Positions 8,399 through 17,019 of a stretch of 37,056 nucleotides of DNA are shown piece after piece. Origin of the DNA: Scopulibacillus darangshiensis. Lineage in GTDB: Bacteria > Bacillota > Bacilli > Bacillales > Sporolactobacillaceae. Where the stretch lies: positions 1 to 37,056 of the forward strand of contig NZ_SLXK01000039.1 of NCBI RefSeq assembly GCF_004341035.1, written 5' to 3'. The notes under the pieces are model-generated. The model did not search any database, was not told the DNA's origin, and worked only from the letters and a program-made list of their open reading frames with translations. Position numbers and translations under genes: made by a program. Every line of letters starts with the position of its first letter. The first letter of the stretch is position 1.

Positions 8399-9334
8399 TT
8401 AGTTCGTATTTTCTTGTATTTTCTCTTTTTTGCGATGATGATGTCCCCAGCATTCCGTTAAAATCTTCCTCGCGGCAAATGCGGTGATAAGAGAGTCATC
8501 CAGTTTTGGAGACACCTCGACAACATCGAACCCGATAATAGGCAGATCAAATAACCCATACAACAAATTTAGGAGTTCCCTGCTGTTTAATCCGCCAAAC
8601 TGAGGAGTTCCCGTTCCCGGCGCATAAGCGGGATCAAGTGAATCGATATCAATCGTCATGTAAATCTTTTTAAACCGGCTCATTTTTGTCTTGATAGTTT
8701 TCAATGTTTGATCAATACCATTTTGCCGAACATCCATTGCTCCGATAATGTTCATCCTATTTTCTTGGATAAATGCCAACTCCTCAGATTCAACTGACCT
8801 GATGCCTACGAAAAAAATACTCTCGGTGTCCGGGACATTTTCCAACTCTAGGGCCCGTCTTTCGGTTGAACCATGTGAAAAGTAATCGCCGCCCATCTCG
8901 TGGCACAAATCAAAATGCGCGTCAATGTGGATAATGCCAAAGGGCTCATCAACAGCCCGATTGATGCCGCGCATAACCGGAATGGTTGTCGAGTGGTCCC
9001 CGCCAATCATTGTCAATAACTTTCCTGATTTTACGATGGAGAAAGCCGCTTCTTCAGCTTGTTGAAATAGTTCCTGCCGATTGCTGCCTTCTAAATCGCC
9101 AAGATCCATAATTTGCAAAGAAGAAAGATCCTCCCATCTTTCTGTCGTCGGAGCGATCGTATAAGTGATCTCACGAATAGCCCGCGGACCTTCTTTTGCC
9201 CCGGAGCGAAAACTTACGCCGCCGTCATAGGGAATACCGAAAACCACGATATCCGCTTCATCCCTTTCAATACCGGGGCGGTTCAAGCCAGCCCATAGAC
9301 TTTGTTCCCGAATCATTTCCTTGACTGATCTCAT
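8399..9334 (-). CDS. speB: Agmatinase/arginase-family ureohydrolase
   Basis: This 311-residue enzyme of the ureohydrolase family hydrolyses a guanidino group to urea plus amine using two manganese ions. The metal motifs are intact: GGDHS near 108-112, IDAHFD near 138-143, and DIDSLDPAYAPGTG near 226-239; the C-terminal FDVVEVSP is also present. Length and motifs fit agmatinase (agmatine to putrescine), but related formimidoylglutamase or other guanidino hydrolases cannot be excluded. It ends in a lysine/histidine-rich tail. AAAGGGG precedes the ATG at 9334. A TetR regulator gene lies 80 bp upstream in the same direction and may control it. No other polyamine gene is in the window. Confidence 0.8.
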   Translation of the reverse strand: MRSVKEMIREQSLWAGLNRPGIERDEADIVVFGIPYDGGVSFRSGAKEGPRAIREITYTIAPTTERWEDLSSLQIMDLGDLEGSNRQELFQQAEEAAFSIVKSGKLLTMIGGDHSTTIPVMRGINRAVDEPFGIIHIDAHFDLCHEMGGDYFSHGSTERRALELENVPDTESIFFVGIRSVESEELAFIQENRMNIIGAMDVRQNGIDQTLKTIKTKMSRFKKIYMTIDIDSLDPAYAPGTGTPQFGGLNSRELLNLLYGLFDLPIIGFDVVEVSPKLDDSLITAFAARKILTECWGHHHRKKEKIQENTN

Positions 9335-9414
9335 TAAATATACCCCTTTCTTTTAGGAAACCACTTTAGTTTTATTAGTTTAACGTACAAAAATAAAGAA
9401 TAAAAGAATGTCAG

Positions 9415-9996
9415 TCATCTTTTATTCTCTGAGATTAAACCATAAAATAATATGTTAACAATTTCAGAGAGTGCTTCCGAAACAGTGATGCGATTTTCCA
9501 TATAAAAGCTTTGATCAAGAGTTGAATTAATAGATTCAAGAATCACCTTCATAACCAGAGAAACGTTTAGCTCTATAATGACACCTTCCCTTATTCCTTG
9601 TTCAATTAGATTACGGAGTAATTCCCAATCATCCTTAAGTAATTCGTCCATCTTAGCCCACTGTTCAGGATAGTACTGCTTCATTTGACCTAATAGTTTA
9701 AGGTCAAGCAGTTCATAATGATCGGGCAAGGTCGTTATGACCCCTTTTATCTTTTCTGGCATGGATAATTGGCCGTTCTGTATAATAGCTTTTGCTTTTT
9801 CATCGATTTCTTGAAACGTATCATCAATAATGCAGTCTAATATTTCAGCTTTAGAAGAAAAATATTTGTATAATGTTCTTTTACTGATACCTATCCTATT
9901 TGCCAAATCGTCCACAGAAAATTTCAAACCATTTGCTTGAATCTCTTCAATAAATGCATTAATAATTCGATTTTTAATATGAATCCTTCCTCCCAA
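9415..9996 (-). CDS. TetR family transcriptional regulator
   Basis: This roughly 190-residue repressor has an N-terminal TetR helix-turn-helix (about 10-55: FSVDDLANRIGISKRTLYKYFSSKAEIL) and a divergent ligand-binding C-terminal half. The start is uncertain. The TTG at 9996 has only a weak GAGAAG upstream, while a strong GGGAGGAAGG lies inside the reading frame (codons 2-4) and points to a start about codon 7, where the only candidates are ATT codons, which are rare as starts. The inverted repeat at 10056-10092 upstream may be its operator. Its likely target is itself and the agmatinase gene downstream; the inducer is unknown. Confidence 0.8.
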   Translation of the reverse strand: MGGRIHIKNRIINAFIEEIQANGLKFSVDDLANRIGISKRTLYKYFSSKAEILDCIIDDTFQEIDEKAKAIIQNGQLSMPEKIKGVITTLPDHYELLDLKLLGQMKQYYPEQWAKMDELLKDDWELLRNLIEQGIREGVIIELNVSLVMKVILESINSTLDQSFYMENRITVSEALSEIVNILFYGLISENKR

Positions 9997-10055
9997 AGTC
10001 TACTTCTCAAAGGTAAACTATTTAAACGAAAACTGTTTTTTTCTTATTCTATATC

Positions 10056-10092
10056 TTTTCTGACATCTTTTCAAGCAAAAAATGTCAGAAAA
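10056..10092. promoter_or_regulatory. Perfect 11-bp inverted repeat upstream of the TetR gene
   Basis: TTTTCTGACAT (10056-10066) is repeated inverted as ATGTCAGAAAA (10082-10092), with 15 bp between. It lies 60-95 bp before the TetR gene, and its arm spacing suits a dimeric regulator on one DNA face. No T tract follows, so it is unlikely to be a terminator. The operator role is inferred from position. Confidence 0.45.
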
Positions 10093-10102
10093 TATTTAAC
10101 AA

Positions 10103-10140
10103 AAACAGACCGCTAACAAATAATCAGCAGCCTGTTTTTT
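10103..10140 (-). terminator. Terminator after the secreted metallophosphoesterase
   Basis: On the minus strand CAGGCTGC pairs with GCGGTCTG (two G-T pairs) around a 13-nt loop and is followed by TTTTTGTT. It starts about 16 bp after the stop codon at 10157. Confidence 0.65.
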
Positions 10141-10156
10141 AAGATCGTCCATATGT

Positions 10157-11113
10157 TTATTTCGGAGTGTCTACAGTGTGCTGGTATTCCTTCAACCACT
10201 TGTTATTTGTAAAATCCCGGCCTTTAATGACAACTTTATCATCATAGACCTTAACATAAAGACCTTGACTGCCTTCCGGGTCAATCACGGTTTCATAGCC
10301 ATTACCGTCAGGTCCCCAAGTGTCGTACACTGCCCCCGAGCTGACCATTGTAAAATCTTTTTGCAGGAACATACCCGGGAAGCGCAAATCCCAATGCATA
10401 TGTCCGGAAAAGAAAATGACTTGCGGGTATTTTGACAGGATATTCTTCAATTCCTCATCCTGAATGACCGCATTCTTGTAATAATCGATGTCTGTTCCAT
10501 AAAAAGTATGCGGAAGGGGCTGGTGCAGAAAAACAAAAATCGGTTTTTTTGTCTTGGAACGTTCCTTCAGTGTTTGATTAAGCCAATTCAATTGTGCGTC
10601 ACTTAGGACAGCAGAATCCTTCGTAGGTGAGTCGACGGGGCCCCAACTTTCCGTTCCAAGGAAAATAAATGGATATCCTTTGACGTTTTTTTCATAGTAA
10701 ACCTTGTCTAATCCAGTAAAGTCTAAGAATCTGCCAATGGATGCTTCGTTGCCATCGTTTTTAAAAAATTCATGATTACCGATTGTAAAGAACGTTTTAT
10801 CAGGATGAGGATATTGATTTAAAATGTCCCTAAACTTTTCATAGCTTGCGGCTCGGCCATCGTTGATCATATCGCCATTGATGACCATTGCATCTGAGTT
10901 GTGGTTGATATTATATAAATCCTGCAGAGCATGTTCCAATTTTCGATGAGATGTTTCATTGCCCACTGTCAATTGCGTGTCACTGATGACAGGGAACTCT
11001 AATTTTGGCTGTTCATGATGTTTCTTTTTCTCCTTTGCCGAAGCGGAAACGGAAAGAGACAGCACAAATAAACTAACCGTTAACAATGAAAATACTTTTT
11101 TCGATTTGTTCAA
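10157..11113 (-). CDS. Secreted calcineurin-type metallophosphoesterase
   Basis: This 318-residue protein has a signal peptide (basic start, hydrophobic 8-20, cleavage likely after ASA near 26) and one metallophosphoesterase domain. The metal motifs are all present: SDTQ (44-47), NGDM (79-82), GNHE (112-115), FLHQ (195-198) and GHMH (237-240). It therefore should cut phosphate mono- or diesters outside the cell. The start is taken as TTG 11113, because GGGAGG lies about 10 nt upstream; an in-frame ATG at 11131 overlaps that site and would add six residues. It is a single gene with its own terminator. Its SDTQ block resembles that of the large phosphoesterase at 18236-22294, but it lacks the extra surface domains. 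The substrate is unknown. Confidence 0.85.
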   Translation of the reverse strand: MNKSKKVFSLLTVSLFVLSLSVSASAKEKKKHHEQPKLEFPVISDTQLTVGNETSHRKLEHALQDLYNINHNSDAMVINGDMINDGRAASYEKFRDILNQYPHPDKTFFTIGNHEFFKNDGNEASIGRFLDFTGLDKVYYEKNVKGYPFIFLGTESWGPVDSPTKDSAVLSDAQLNWLNQTLKERSKTKKPIFVFLHQPLPHTFYGTDIDYYKNAVIQDEELKNILSKYPQVIFFSGHMHWDLRFPGMFLQKDFTMVSSGAVYDTWGPDGNGYETVIDPEGSQGLYVKVYDDKVVIKGRDFTNNKWLKEYQHTVDTPK

Positions 11114-11431
11114 AGACAAAACGCCTCCCATTTGGAAAAAGTGTTGTGTTAATAGGTTGATGGGTTAATTTATTATAAAACTATCCCCAAGACAAAAACC
11201 TTTGATGCCTCCTCTCAAATTCATGTTAAGTTTTCAAAAAATTCAAGTCAATAGCTTATCGCTAATCCGCGACAATAGTCATATAAACCTCGGGCATTTC
11301 TAGAAAATTATATTATGTGAACTTTTCCGTTTAAAGCATAGTCTCTTATTAAAAGGCCGGTTAAATAGCTTAACTGTTGCTAAAAATGAAAGAGGCAATA
11401 GTTTTAAAAAATGTTTGGAGGAGAAAAACGA
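11114..11431. other. Divergent intergenic region
   Basis: This AT-rich stretch separates the minus-strand phosphoesterase from the plus-strand DUF2231 gene and should hold both promoters. I see no convincing -35/-10 pair, riboswitch or repeat. Confidence 0.4.
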
Positions 11432-11848
11432 ATGTTAGATACGCCTTTACACCCAATATTTGCACATTTTCCAGTAGCGTTTTTGATCGTAGGAGCAATT
11501 TTGGCGATCATCGCTCTTTGGAAACCTAAATTTTGTGATCCCGCAGCATTCTTTTTGATTGCCGTTGGCGAAGTTATGGGTATTTTCACGTACCTGACAG
11601 GGGACGGTGCCGAACACTTCGCTGAAAAACAAGGAAAACATGTCGAGGCAATGGTCCATACCCACCAGACATTTGCCACCCTTACACTGATCACCTTTGG
11701 TTTAGTCCTTCTTGTGAGGATCATTGGCTATTTCTGGACCCGGTTCCCCCTTTATAGAACCCTACTGATTATATTAGTCATTGCCGGCGGTATTTTTATT
11801 ACAATGACCGGTTATTATGGCGGGGAAATGGCTTACAAAATCCATTAA
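11432..11848 (+). CDS. DUF2231 family membrane protein
   Basis: This 138-residue protein has four predicted membrane helices (about 13-30, 37-60, 82-103, 110-130) and the DUF2231 look: an N-terminal LHPIFAHFPVAF with two His, a middle GDGAEHF, and a late HTHQTFAT. The conserved histidines suggest a membrane metal or heme site, but no function is established for the family. The start is ATG 11432, with GGAGGAG at 11417-11423; an ATG at 11411 overlaps that site and is not used. It is a single gene between a divergent phosphoesterase and a convergent glycosidase. Confidence 0.85.
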   Translation: MLDTPLHPIFAHFPVAFLIVGAILAIIALWKPKFCDPAAFFLIAVGEVMGIFTYLTGDGAEHFAEKQGKHVEAMVHTHQTFATLTLITFGLVLLVRIIGYFWTRFPLYRTLLIILVIAGGIFITMTGYYGGEMAYKIH

Positions 11849-11859
11849 GTCCAATATTT

Positions 11860-11909
11860 AGAGAGTATCCCAAGATGATTGCGTGAACCAAAATCATTGG
11901 ATACTCTCT
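11860..11909. terminator. Long bidirectional terminator hairpin
   Basis: AGAGAGTATCC (11860-11870) pairs perfectly with GGATACTCTCT (11899-11909), with a smaller inner stem ATGAT/ATCAT. It is followed by TTT on the plus strand and lies between the convergent DUF2231 and GH84 genes. Confidence 0.75.
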
Positions 11910-11938
11910 TTAGTATAAATACGTCTCTTACTCAGATC

Positions 11939-14242
11939 CTAAAAATTTGTATTATACACTTCAAACTCCCAAATAGTCGGTTCAAAAGTTGCGGAGGTGA
12001 TATTCAATCTAATTTTTTTGGCTGTAACCGGTTCAAACTTGTCAATTTGAATATCCTTCGGAACCCCTCCGCTATGAACGGTCTTCCACCCGCTGCCATC
12101 CCAATATTGGATTTCATACTTTTGAATCCGGTCCCCAAATTGTTTGCACTCTCGCAGGACCGTTTGGTTAAATGTCATTTCTTTCGGAAAAGTGACTTCG
12201 AGCCATCCTGACTTTACACCGTCACCAGTCGCCCATCGAGTGTTATAATCGCCGTCAACCGCCTTTTCCCCATTGACGGATTCAAGGTTGTTCCAATAAT
12301 TATTGACCAATACCTGCTGCTTAAGAGCCAGATTCGGGCCCCATGCCACCTGCTTTAGAAATTCCGGGATGACACCTTCACTCATTTTTTGAGGAATTGC
12401 CCTAGCTTGATCCATCATCGATTCAAGAATATTTTGTTGTTTTTTAATTTCCTTATCATCACCTTGTTTTTGTGCCATTTTCAGCTTAACTGCTGCTTTA
12501 CCCGCTTCCCCGTAGATGTCAAGCTTCTTCAAATAAGGAGCAACTTCATCAAGGAAGTTTTGGTTATCAAGGTTTTGTCGAAGGTCTTCCGGAACGGTCT
12601 GCAGTTTCTCAAATTCCTTAATAAGCTGGGCGGCAACTGGTTTGACATTGTCAGAATCATAGCGATCCCAGAACTTCTCAATCAAAGGTGCAATCGTTAG
12701 GGATTCCTTATCATTAAGCTGGGATGAATACGAGTTTTCCGCAAAGGTTTTCAGAGCATCTGCCGCATCCCCGCCGAAAGCTTGAATGCTGCGGTTCCAC
12801 GACTTTTTCGGCTTGTACGCATCCGGATTCCAGGTGTAGTCAGCAATCGTATAGAGCGGGATCTTGGATGCCTCGGCTTCATTCATAGGGTTGGCTGTTA
12901 AGCCAATGACACCGTGGTCGGTCAAATCAGCGTCTCTGCCAACGAGCGGCCCAAGGAATAGCCGGTTCCGATCAAAGTCATTAACCGGATAGTTGTCCCA
13001 AATGAGCAAGTCATGCTTGAAAATGCCGGAAATTTTCTCAGCGTCTTCTGAGGTAATCGTCGGTGCAACGACACCGATCCCGGTCCATTGGACAATGACA
13101 TCTTGATCAACGAGGTCAGCGAATCGCTCCCGATAAGGTGATGTCCCAGATTGCCAATATTCGGTCGGCACTGTCACAAGCCGTTTTGCTCCCTCGTGTG
13201 TTTTAATAAACTCTTTATTGAAGCGATTTAATAGATAAGATTGCGCTGCTGCCGCTGGACTCTGGTCTCCGCCAAACATGGCCTTGTCTGCATCACAGCG
13301 CAAATCAGGATTGATGTCATCAAGGAAAATCGCGAAAGAACGGACGCCTTTATCCCAAACGGAATTAGCCTTATCAACGAGTGCCTGAAAGTCGCTGTCA
13401 TCTGAGAAGCAAATGCTATTTCCCGGGGAAATGGCGAAGGTGAAATTCACATGATTTTCTTTCGCCTTGTTCACGAGCTCGCCGATCTGATTAAGCTTGT
13501 CCTTAGGATACGGCTCACGCCATTTCTCGCGGTGATAAGGATCATCCTTTGGTGCATAAATGTAGTCATTGAATTTGTATTTTCCGTAAAAAGCCATTTG
13601 GTCCATTCGATCCTCATGAGACCATGGTGTGCCGTAAAATCCTTCGATTGCACCGCGAGTCGGCATTTGCGGCCAGTCAACGATCACAACGGACGGTACA
13701 TGGTCCCGCCCCTTTTTCTTTTGAATGAGCTGGGCAAAGGTTTGGGCGGCATAAAAGGTTCCCGTCTTGTCTTTCCCGGCCAGGATAATACCTTTATGAT
13801 TCTTGTTGCTGCCAATGCCTGTCGCAAGGACATATCCTTCTTTTTTCAAACCTTCAGTTGTAGCGTTTTTCAAAGCTTTTTTCGCGGTTGGATTGTCCGA
13901 GAGACTGCCAAGCCAGATGGTTATCGGAGTATTAGGAGTCGATTCATCTGCCTTTTTCCTCACAATCTTTTTTACCCCGGCATGTTTTAGAGTTTTTTCC
14001 ACAACATCGATGGCAGACTGATCGGTATCATCACCGACCACCAAACCGACAATAGGCGTCAGCGGAAAGCCCTTCCCGGTCACCTTCATGTGCTGCGGTG
14101 TTGGATTGATGACAGGGGTTTCAGGCTTTTCTTTAGCATCTGTCTGTTTGGCAGTACCCGGCATGGCGGGCAACAACAATATCAACCCAAGACAGAGACA
14201 TATAACCTTTCTAACAACTGTATGCAATTGCTTTTGAAGCAT
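11939..14242 (-). CDS. Secreted GH84 beta-N-acetylglucosaminidase with discoidin domain
   Basis: This 767-residue exoenzyme has a signal peptide (hydrophobic about 11-25, cleavage near AMPGTA), then a GH20b/GH84-type N-terminal domain (about 40-185), then the GH84 catalytic barrel opening with PTRGAIEGFYGTPW (about 195-208). The catalytic aspartate pair is in FAIFLDD near residue 308, as in NagJ/O-GlcNAcase enzymes that use substrate-assisted hydrolysis of terminal beta-GlcNAc. A helical linker (about 500-620) and a C-terminal F5/8 type C (discoidin, CBM32-like) domain (about 630-767) follow. Likely substrates are host or environmental glycans, or GlcNAc on bacterial polymers. GGAAGG precedes the ATG by 7 nt. 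It is divergent from a sigma-54 activator gene. Confidence 0.9.
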   Translation of the reverse strand: MLQKQLHTVVRKVICLCLGLILLLPAMPGTAKQTDAKEKPETPVINPTPQHMKVTGKGFPLTPIVGLVVGDDTDQSAIDVVEKTLKHAGVKKIVRKKADESTPNTPITIWLGSLSDNPTAKKALKNATTEGLKKEGYVLATGIGSNKNHKGIILAGKDKTGTFYAAQTFAQLIQKKKGRDHVPSVVIVDWPQMPTRGAIEGFYGTPWSHEDRMDQMAFYGKYKFNDYIYAPKDDPYHREKWREPYPKDKLNQIGELVNKAKENHVNFTFAISPGNSICFSDDSDFQALVDKANSVWDKGVRSFAIFLDDINPDLRCDADKAMFGGDQSPAAAAQSYLLNRFNKEFIKTHEGAKRLVTVPTEYWQSGTSPYRERFADLVDQDVIVQWTGIGVVAPTITSEDAEKISGIFKHDLLIWDNYPVNDFDRNRLFLGPLVGRDADLTDHGVIGLTANPMNEAEASKIPLYTIADYTWNPDAYKPKKSWNRSIQAFGGDAADALKTFAENSYSSQLNDKESLTIAPLIEKFWDRYDSDNVKPVAAQLIKEFEKLQTVPEDLRQNLDNQNFLDEVAPYLKKLDIYGEAGKAAVKLKMAQKQGDDKEIKKQQNILESMMDQARAIPQKMSEGVIPEFLKQVAWGPNLALKQQVLVNNYWNNLESVNGEKAVDGDYNTRWATGDGVKSGWLEVTFPKEMTFNQTVLRECKQFGDRIQKYEIQYWDGSGWKTVHSGGVPKDIQIDKFEPVTAKKIRLNITSATFEPTIWEFEVYNTNF

Positions 14243-14444
14243 TTTGCCACCTTCCTTTTCTTATTTTATCCATGGACAAGGTTCTAAAAATTGGGTCAAC
14301 AAATGAAAAGGCTTACAATCCTATTCATTTTCAGCATAACGCTGTGATGTATACCCGTCTATACCACTTAAGTTCTAATTTAGGACAGAACCGATTGCGG
14401 TAAAAAAGTCCCTACCCGGTCATTCTCACTGTCAAAAAACATGA

Positions 14445-14459
14445 TATAATCTGTATAAT
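14445..14459 (+). promoter_or_regulatory. Possible -10 boxes of the sigma-54 activator gene
   Basis: Two TATAAT hexamers (14445-14450 and 14454-14459) lie 33-42 bp before the GTG start at 14492. No strong -35 box accompanies them. This suggests ordinary sigma-A transcription of the activator gene. Confidence 0.35.
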
Positions 14460-14491
14460 GTTAAACTGTTCTGAAGCGGGGGGATCAGCGG

Positions 14492-15952
14492 GTGGCAAAC
14501 ATTACACAAATACGCGATTTTACACAAGAATGCGCTGATAATTTATCTAAGGTGATTGGCTTAGATGTCACGGTTATTGATGAAAACAATATTCGGATCA
14601 GCGGCACAGGTTTTCATAGGGAGCTTATTGGCAAGCCTGTCCCGGCGGGTTCGTTTTTTGAAACGATATTGAAAACCGGGCGGCCCGGAATGATCTTTGA
14701 TCGCCGGGAGAACGGGGAAAAGTGCCGTCAATGCCTTTTCAATAAGCAATGCACAGAGCTTGCGACAATGGGGTTTCCGATCACGAAAAGAAATAAGCCT
14801 GTCGGAGTCATTGGCTTTATCGGCTTCACTTCAGGGCAAAGAGAGATGATCGAAAAGCATGCCCGGAGTTTGACTAAATTTTTGCAGCATATGAGCACGT
14901 TGTTTGAAAATAAATTATTACTGCGTGATTTGAATGAAGAAGAGAATTGTCAGGTCCATGAACAAGTCACAGTTTCACCAAAAAGGTATATATTCGATGA
15001 TATTGTTGGTGAAAATGAAGGCTTTCAGCGGCTGATCCAGAAAGCGCGAAAAATAGCTGACAGTCCTTCAACCGTTTTGCTAAGGGGGGAAAGCGGAACA
15101 GGCAAGGAGCTTATTGCTCGAGCAATTCATTTTGAAGGGAAAAGGCGAAAGCAGCCTTTCATCTCCGTTAATTGTAGTGCTATTCCTGATTCCCTCTTGG
15201 AAAGCGAGCTTTTCGGCTATGAGGGCGGAGCTTTTACGGGGGCCAAACGCCAAGGCTGTCCCGGAAAATTTGAATTGGCTGATGGCGGAACGATCTTCCT
15301 GGATGAGGTTGGTGACCTCCCGCTTGCCATGCAGCCAAAGCTCCTTCGTGTATTACAAGAAAGGTGTATCGAGCGGGTTGGCGGAAAAAACCTCACGCCG
15401 TTAAACATCAGAATCATCGCCGCTACTAATAAGGATCTGGAAGCTATGGTCAAGAACGGCTCATTTCGTGAAGATTTATACTACCGGCTGAACGTCATCC
15501 CTTTGACATGTCTACCTTTAAAGGAACGCCGCGGGGATATACCAGCCCTCCTCACCCACTTTATTAAAAAATATGGCAACATACTTAACAAAAATATGCC
15601 CGAGATGAGCAGCCGGCTGCTTCATGCTCTAGGGAATCATGATTGGCCGGGCAATATCCGCCAGCTTGAAAATGTTGTAGAATATATGATTAATATGAAT
15701 GACACGGGTATTTTGGACATTCCGGATCTCCCGGATTATATGGGAGGCGCTTCTCTGAAGCCGGATCGGACGGGAAATAAAGACCCGGCGCTCGGTTTAA
15801 CAGAAATGACAGCAAATTTTGAACGGTCAACCCTATTAAAATATCTTTATTCCGATAATGGAACAATAGATAAAGCCGCGGCGGCGAAAAAGCTGAAAAT
15901 CAGCCTCGCCACCCTATACCGGAAACTTGAGAAGCATGGGATTGAATTATAA
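14492..15952 (+). CDS. Sigma-54-dependent enhancer-binding activator
   Basis: This 486-residue regulator has an N-terminal sensor (1-150), a central AAA+ domain (about 168-395) and a C-terminal Fis-type helix-turn-helix (about 440-485). The AAA+ domain has Walker A GESGTGKE (199-206), the sigma-54 contact loop GAFTGA (246-251) and Walker B IFLDE (268-272), so it should remodel RpoN polymerase. The sensor has a Cys cluster C78-x2-C81-x5-C87, which could bind a metal or sense redox state; I do not recognise the sensor family with certainty. There is no receiver domain, so it is not a two-component regulator. The start is a GTG with GGGGGG about 8 nt upstream. Its target is not adjacent; the GNAT gene at 7804 is the only gene here with a clear RpoN promoter match. 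Confidence 0.9.
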   Translation: MANITQIRDFTQECADNLSKVIGLDVTVIDENNIRISGTGFHRELIGKPVPAGSFFETILKTGRPGMIFDRRENGEKCRQCLFNKQCTELATMGFPITKRNKPVGVIGFIGFTSGQREMIEKHARSLTKFLQHMSTLFENKLLLRDLNEEENCQVHEQVTVSPKRYIFDDIVGENEGFQRLIQKARKIADSPSTVLLRGESGTGKELIARAIHFEGKRRKQPFISVNCSAIPDSLLESELFGYEGGAFTGAKRQGCPGKFELADGGTIFLDEVGDLPLAMQPKLLRVLQERCIERVGGKNLTPLNIRIIAATNKDLEAMVKNGSFREDLYYRLNVIPLTCLPLKERRGDIPALLTHFIKKYGNILNKNMPEMSSRLLHALGNHDWPGNIRQLENVVEYMINMNDTGILDIPDLPDYMGGASLKPDRTGNKDPALGLTEMTANFERSTLLKYLYSDNGTIDKAAAAKKLKISLATLYRKLEKHGIEL

Positions 15953-16000
15953 GTGGGAGTCTTTCAAACCGTCGCCTGGTTCAGTTATTGTCTATTAAAA

Positions 16001-16031
16001 AGAGGCCATCAGCCGTTTCCTGATAGTTTTA
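16001..16031 (+). terminator. Weak hairpin after the activator gene
   Basis: ATCAG and CTGAT form a short stem around CCGTTTC and are followed by AGTTTT. It lies 50-80 bp after the stop codon at 15952 and may be a weak terminator. Confidence 0.35.
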
Positions 16032-16066
16032 CACCTCATATAGTATAGTAAAAGGAGGTGTCTACA

Positions 16067-16513
16067 TTGTCAGATCAAAGACAACATCGTAACGGAAACA
16101 CAGTGAATATCATCAACAGCGGCAATTCCTACGTTTCCGTGGAAGCTGAGGCGATCTCCCGCGCTGTTGCAAACGCTTTGGCAGCAAAAAACAAACATCC
16201 CATGAATGCGAACAATGATGACGAACACCATCTCATGGGATTGATCATAGATGAAGATGGAACAGTTCAAGCTGATATTTCCGATCGGGTTTTAAGAAAT
16301 GGTGAAATTGGTGTATTTTTTTGCGTGTCAATCTTTGTTCCAACACCTATAATAAGATTGAGAGACATTAATTTACGAACTGGGCAATTTGCTAGGTTAC
16401 GCTGTGGTTTAGATAGACTCGATGTTTTTTGTGAAAGACGTCAAGACCAATTTCCAGTTGAAGAAAGAAGGTTGTTTCCGGGCGAATTTATTGTCGTCAC
16501 TTGCAATAGATAA
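16067..16513 (+). CDS. Unknown 148-residue protein
   Basis: I do not recognise this family. The start is TTG 16067, with AGGAGG 8 nt upstream; the GTG at 16058 overlaps that site. The N-terminal third is polar and Asn/Ala-rich (NTVNIINSGNSYVSVEAE), then a short acidic, His-containing linker (NNDDEHHLMG), then a beta-strand-rich C-terminal half with two Cys and paired Arg/Asp residues ending in FPGEFIVVTCNR. There is no signal peptide or membrane helix. Upstream, CATATAGTA (16037-16045) fits the -10 pattern CATANNNTA of the sporulation sigma-K factor, but no -35 match is seen and it lies very close to the ribosome binding site. A spore-layer protein is therefore only a guess. A strong terminator follows. 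Confidence 0.65.
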   Translation: MSDQRQHRNGNTVNIINSGNSYVSVEAEAISRAVANALAAKNKHPMNANNDDEHHLMGLIIDEDGTVQADISDRVLRNGEIGVFFCVSIFVPTPIIRLRDINLRTGQFARLRCGLDRLDVFCERRQDQFPVEERRLFPGEFIVVTCNR

Positions 16514-16551
16514 GAACAGGATTCTCAAATTTATTTAACATATCGAAATAA

Positions 16552-16591
16552 CCAAACAAACTCAAGCAAAGGGATTGTTTGGTCATTTTTT
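16552..16591 (+). terminator. Terminator of the unknown 148-residue gene
   Basis: CCAAACAA (16552-16559) pairs with TTGTTTGG (16575-16582), followed by a T run at 16586-16591. Confidence 0.75.
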
Positions 16592-16654
16592 GGTACACCC
16601 CTCTCAAGTGTAAGATTCTGACCCGGATATTTCCGAATTACCATCCACGCATAT
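16592..16654 (-). pseudogene. Decayed copy of the 3' end of the glycerophosphodiesterase gene
   Basis: This stretch matches 17427-17501, the last codons and downstream flank of the intact glycerophosphodiesterase gene. Both begin GGTACACCC and share about 80% of bases over the first 50, then a gap of about 10, then CCATCCACGC-ATAT against CCGTCCACGCCATAT. On the minus strand the remnant still reads a degenerate VDG...SEISGSESYT-stop against VDG...PEIFGLECCT-stop in the intact gene. The rest of the gene is gone or unrecognisable. Confidence 0.55.
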
Positions 16655-17019
16655 ACTATAAACCACCAGATTAACCATATATGGATATATTACCAAAATA
16701 AGGTACAACCCTCGATTTATTTACTGAATTTGTCTTTCATCTTGCTTATGAAAGACATTTCTCACTGTCTTTTATCGATTTCGGTCGTTCATCACCCTTA
16801 AAAAACCATATAAAAATGGTCAACCAGAAATATCTGGTGACCTTATAATACAAAGGACAATTCCCACTCTTATTTTCTGATTTTGTCTTCAATTAATCCG
16901 CTCGCTGACCTAAACGGAGGTTTCTATTAAATAAAATTAGGGCGCAGCAGCAAAGGTATATTACCTTTAATACAACAATCGTTGCAAAAGGGATTCCCCA
17001 AGTTTACTGCCCGCGATTC
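16655..17019. other. Gene-free stretch between remnant and repeat array
   Basis: No reading frame with a ribosome binding site is present. One imperfect hairpin is visible at about 16818-16842 (GGTCAACCAGA against TCTGGTGACC, one bulged A) without a T tract. Weak similarity between 16712-16745 and 16870-16905 suggests further decayed duplicate sequence. Confidence 0.4.
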
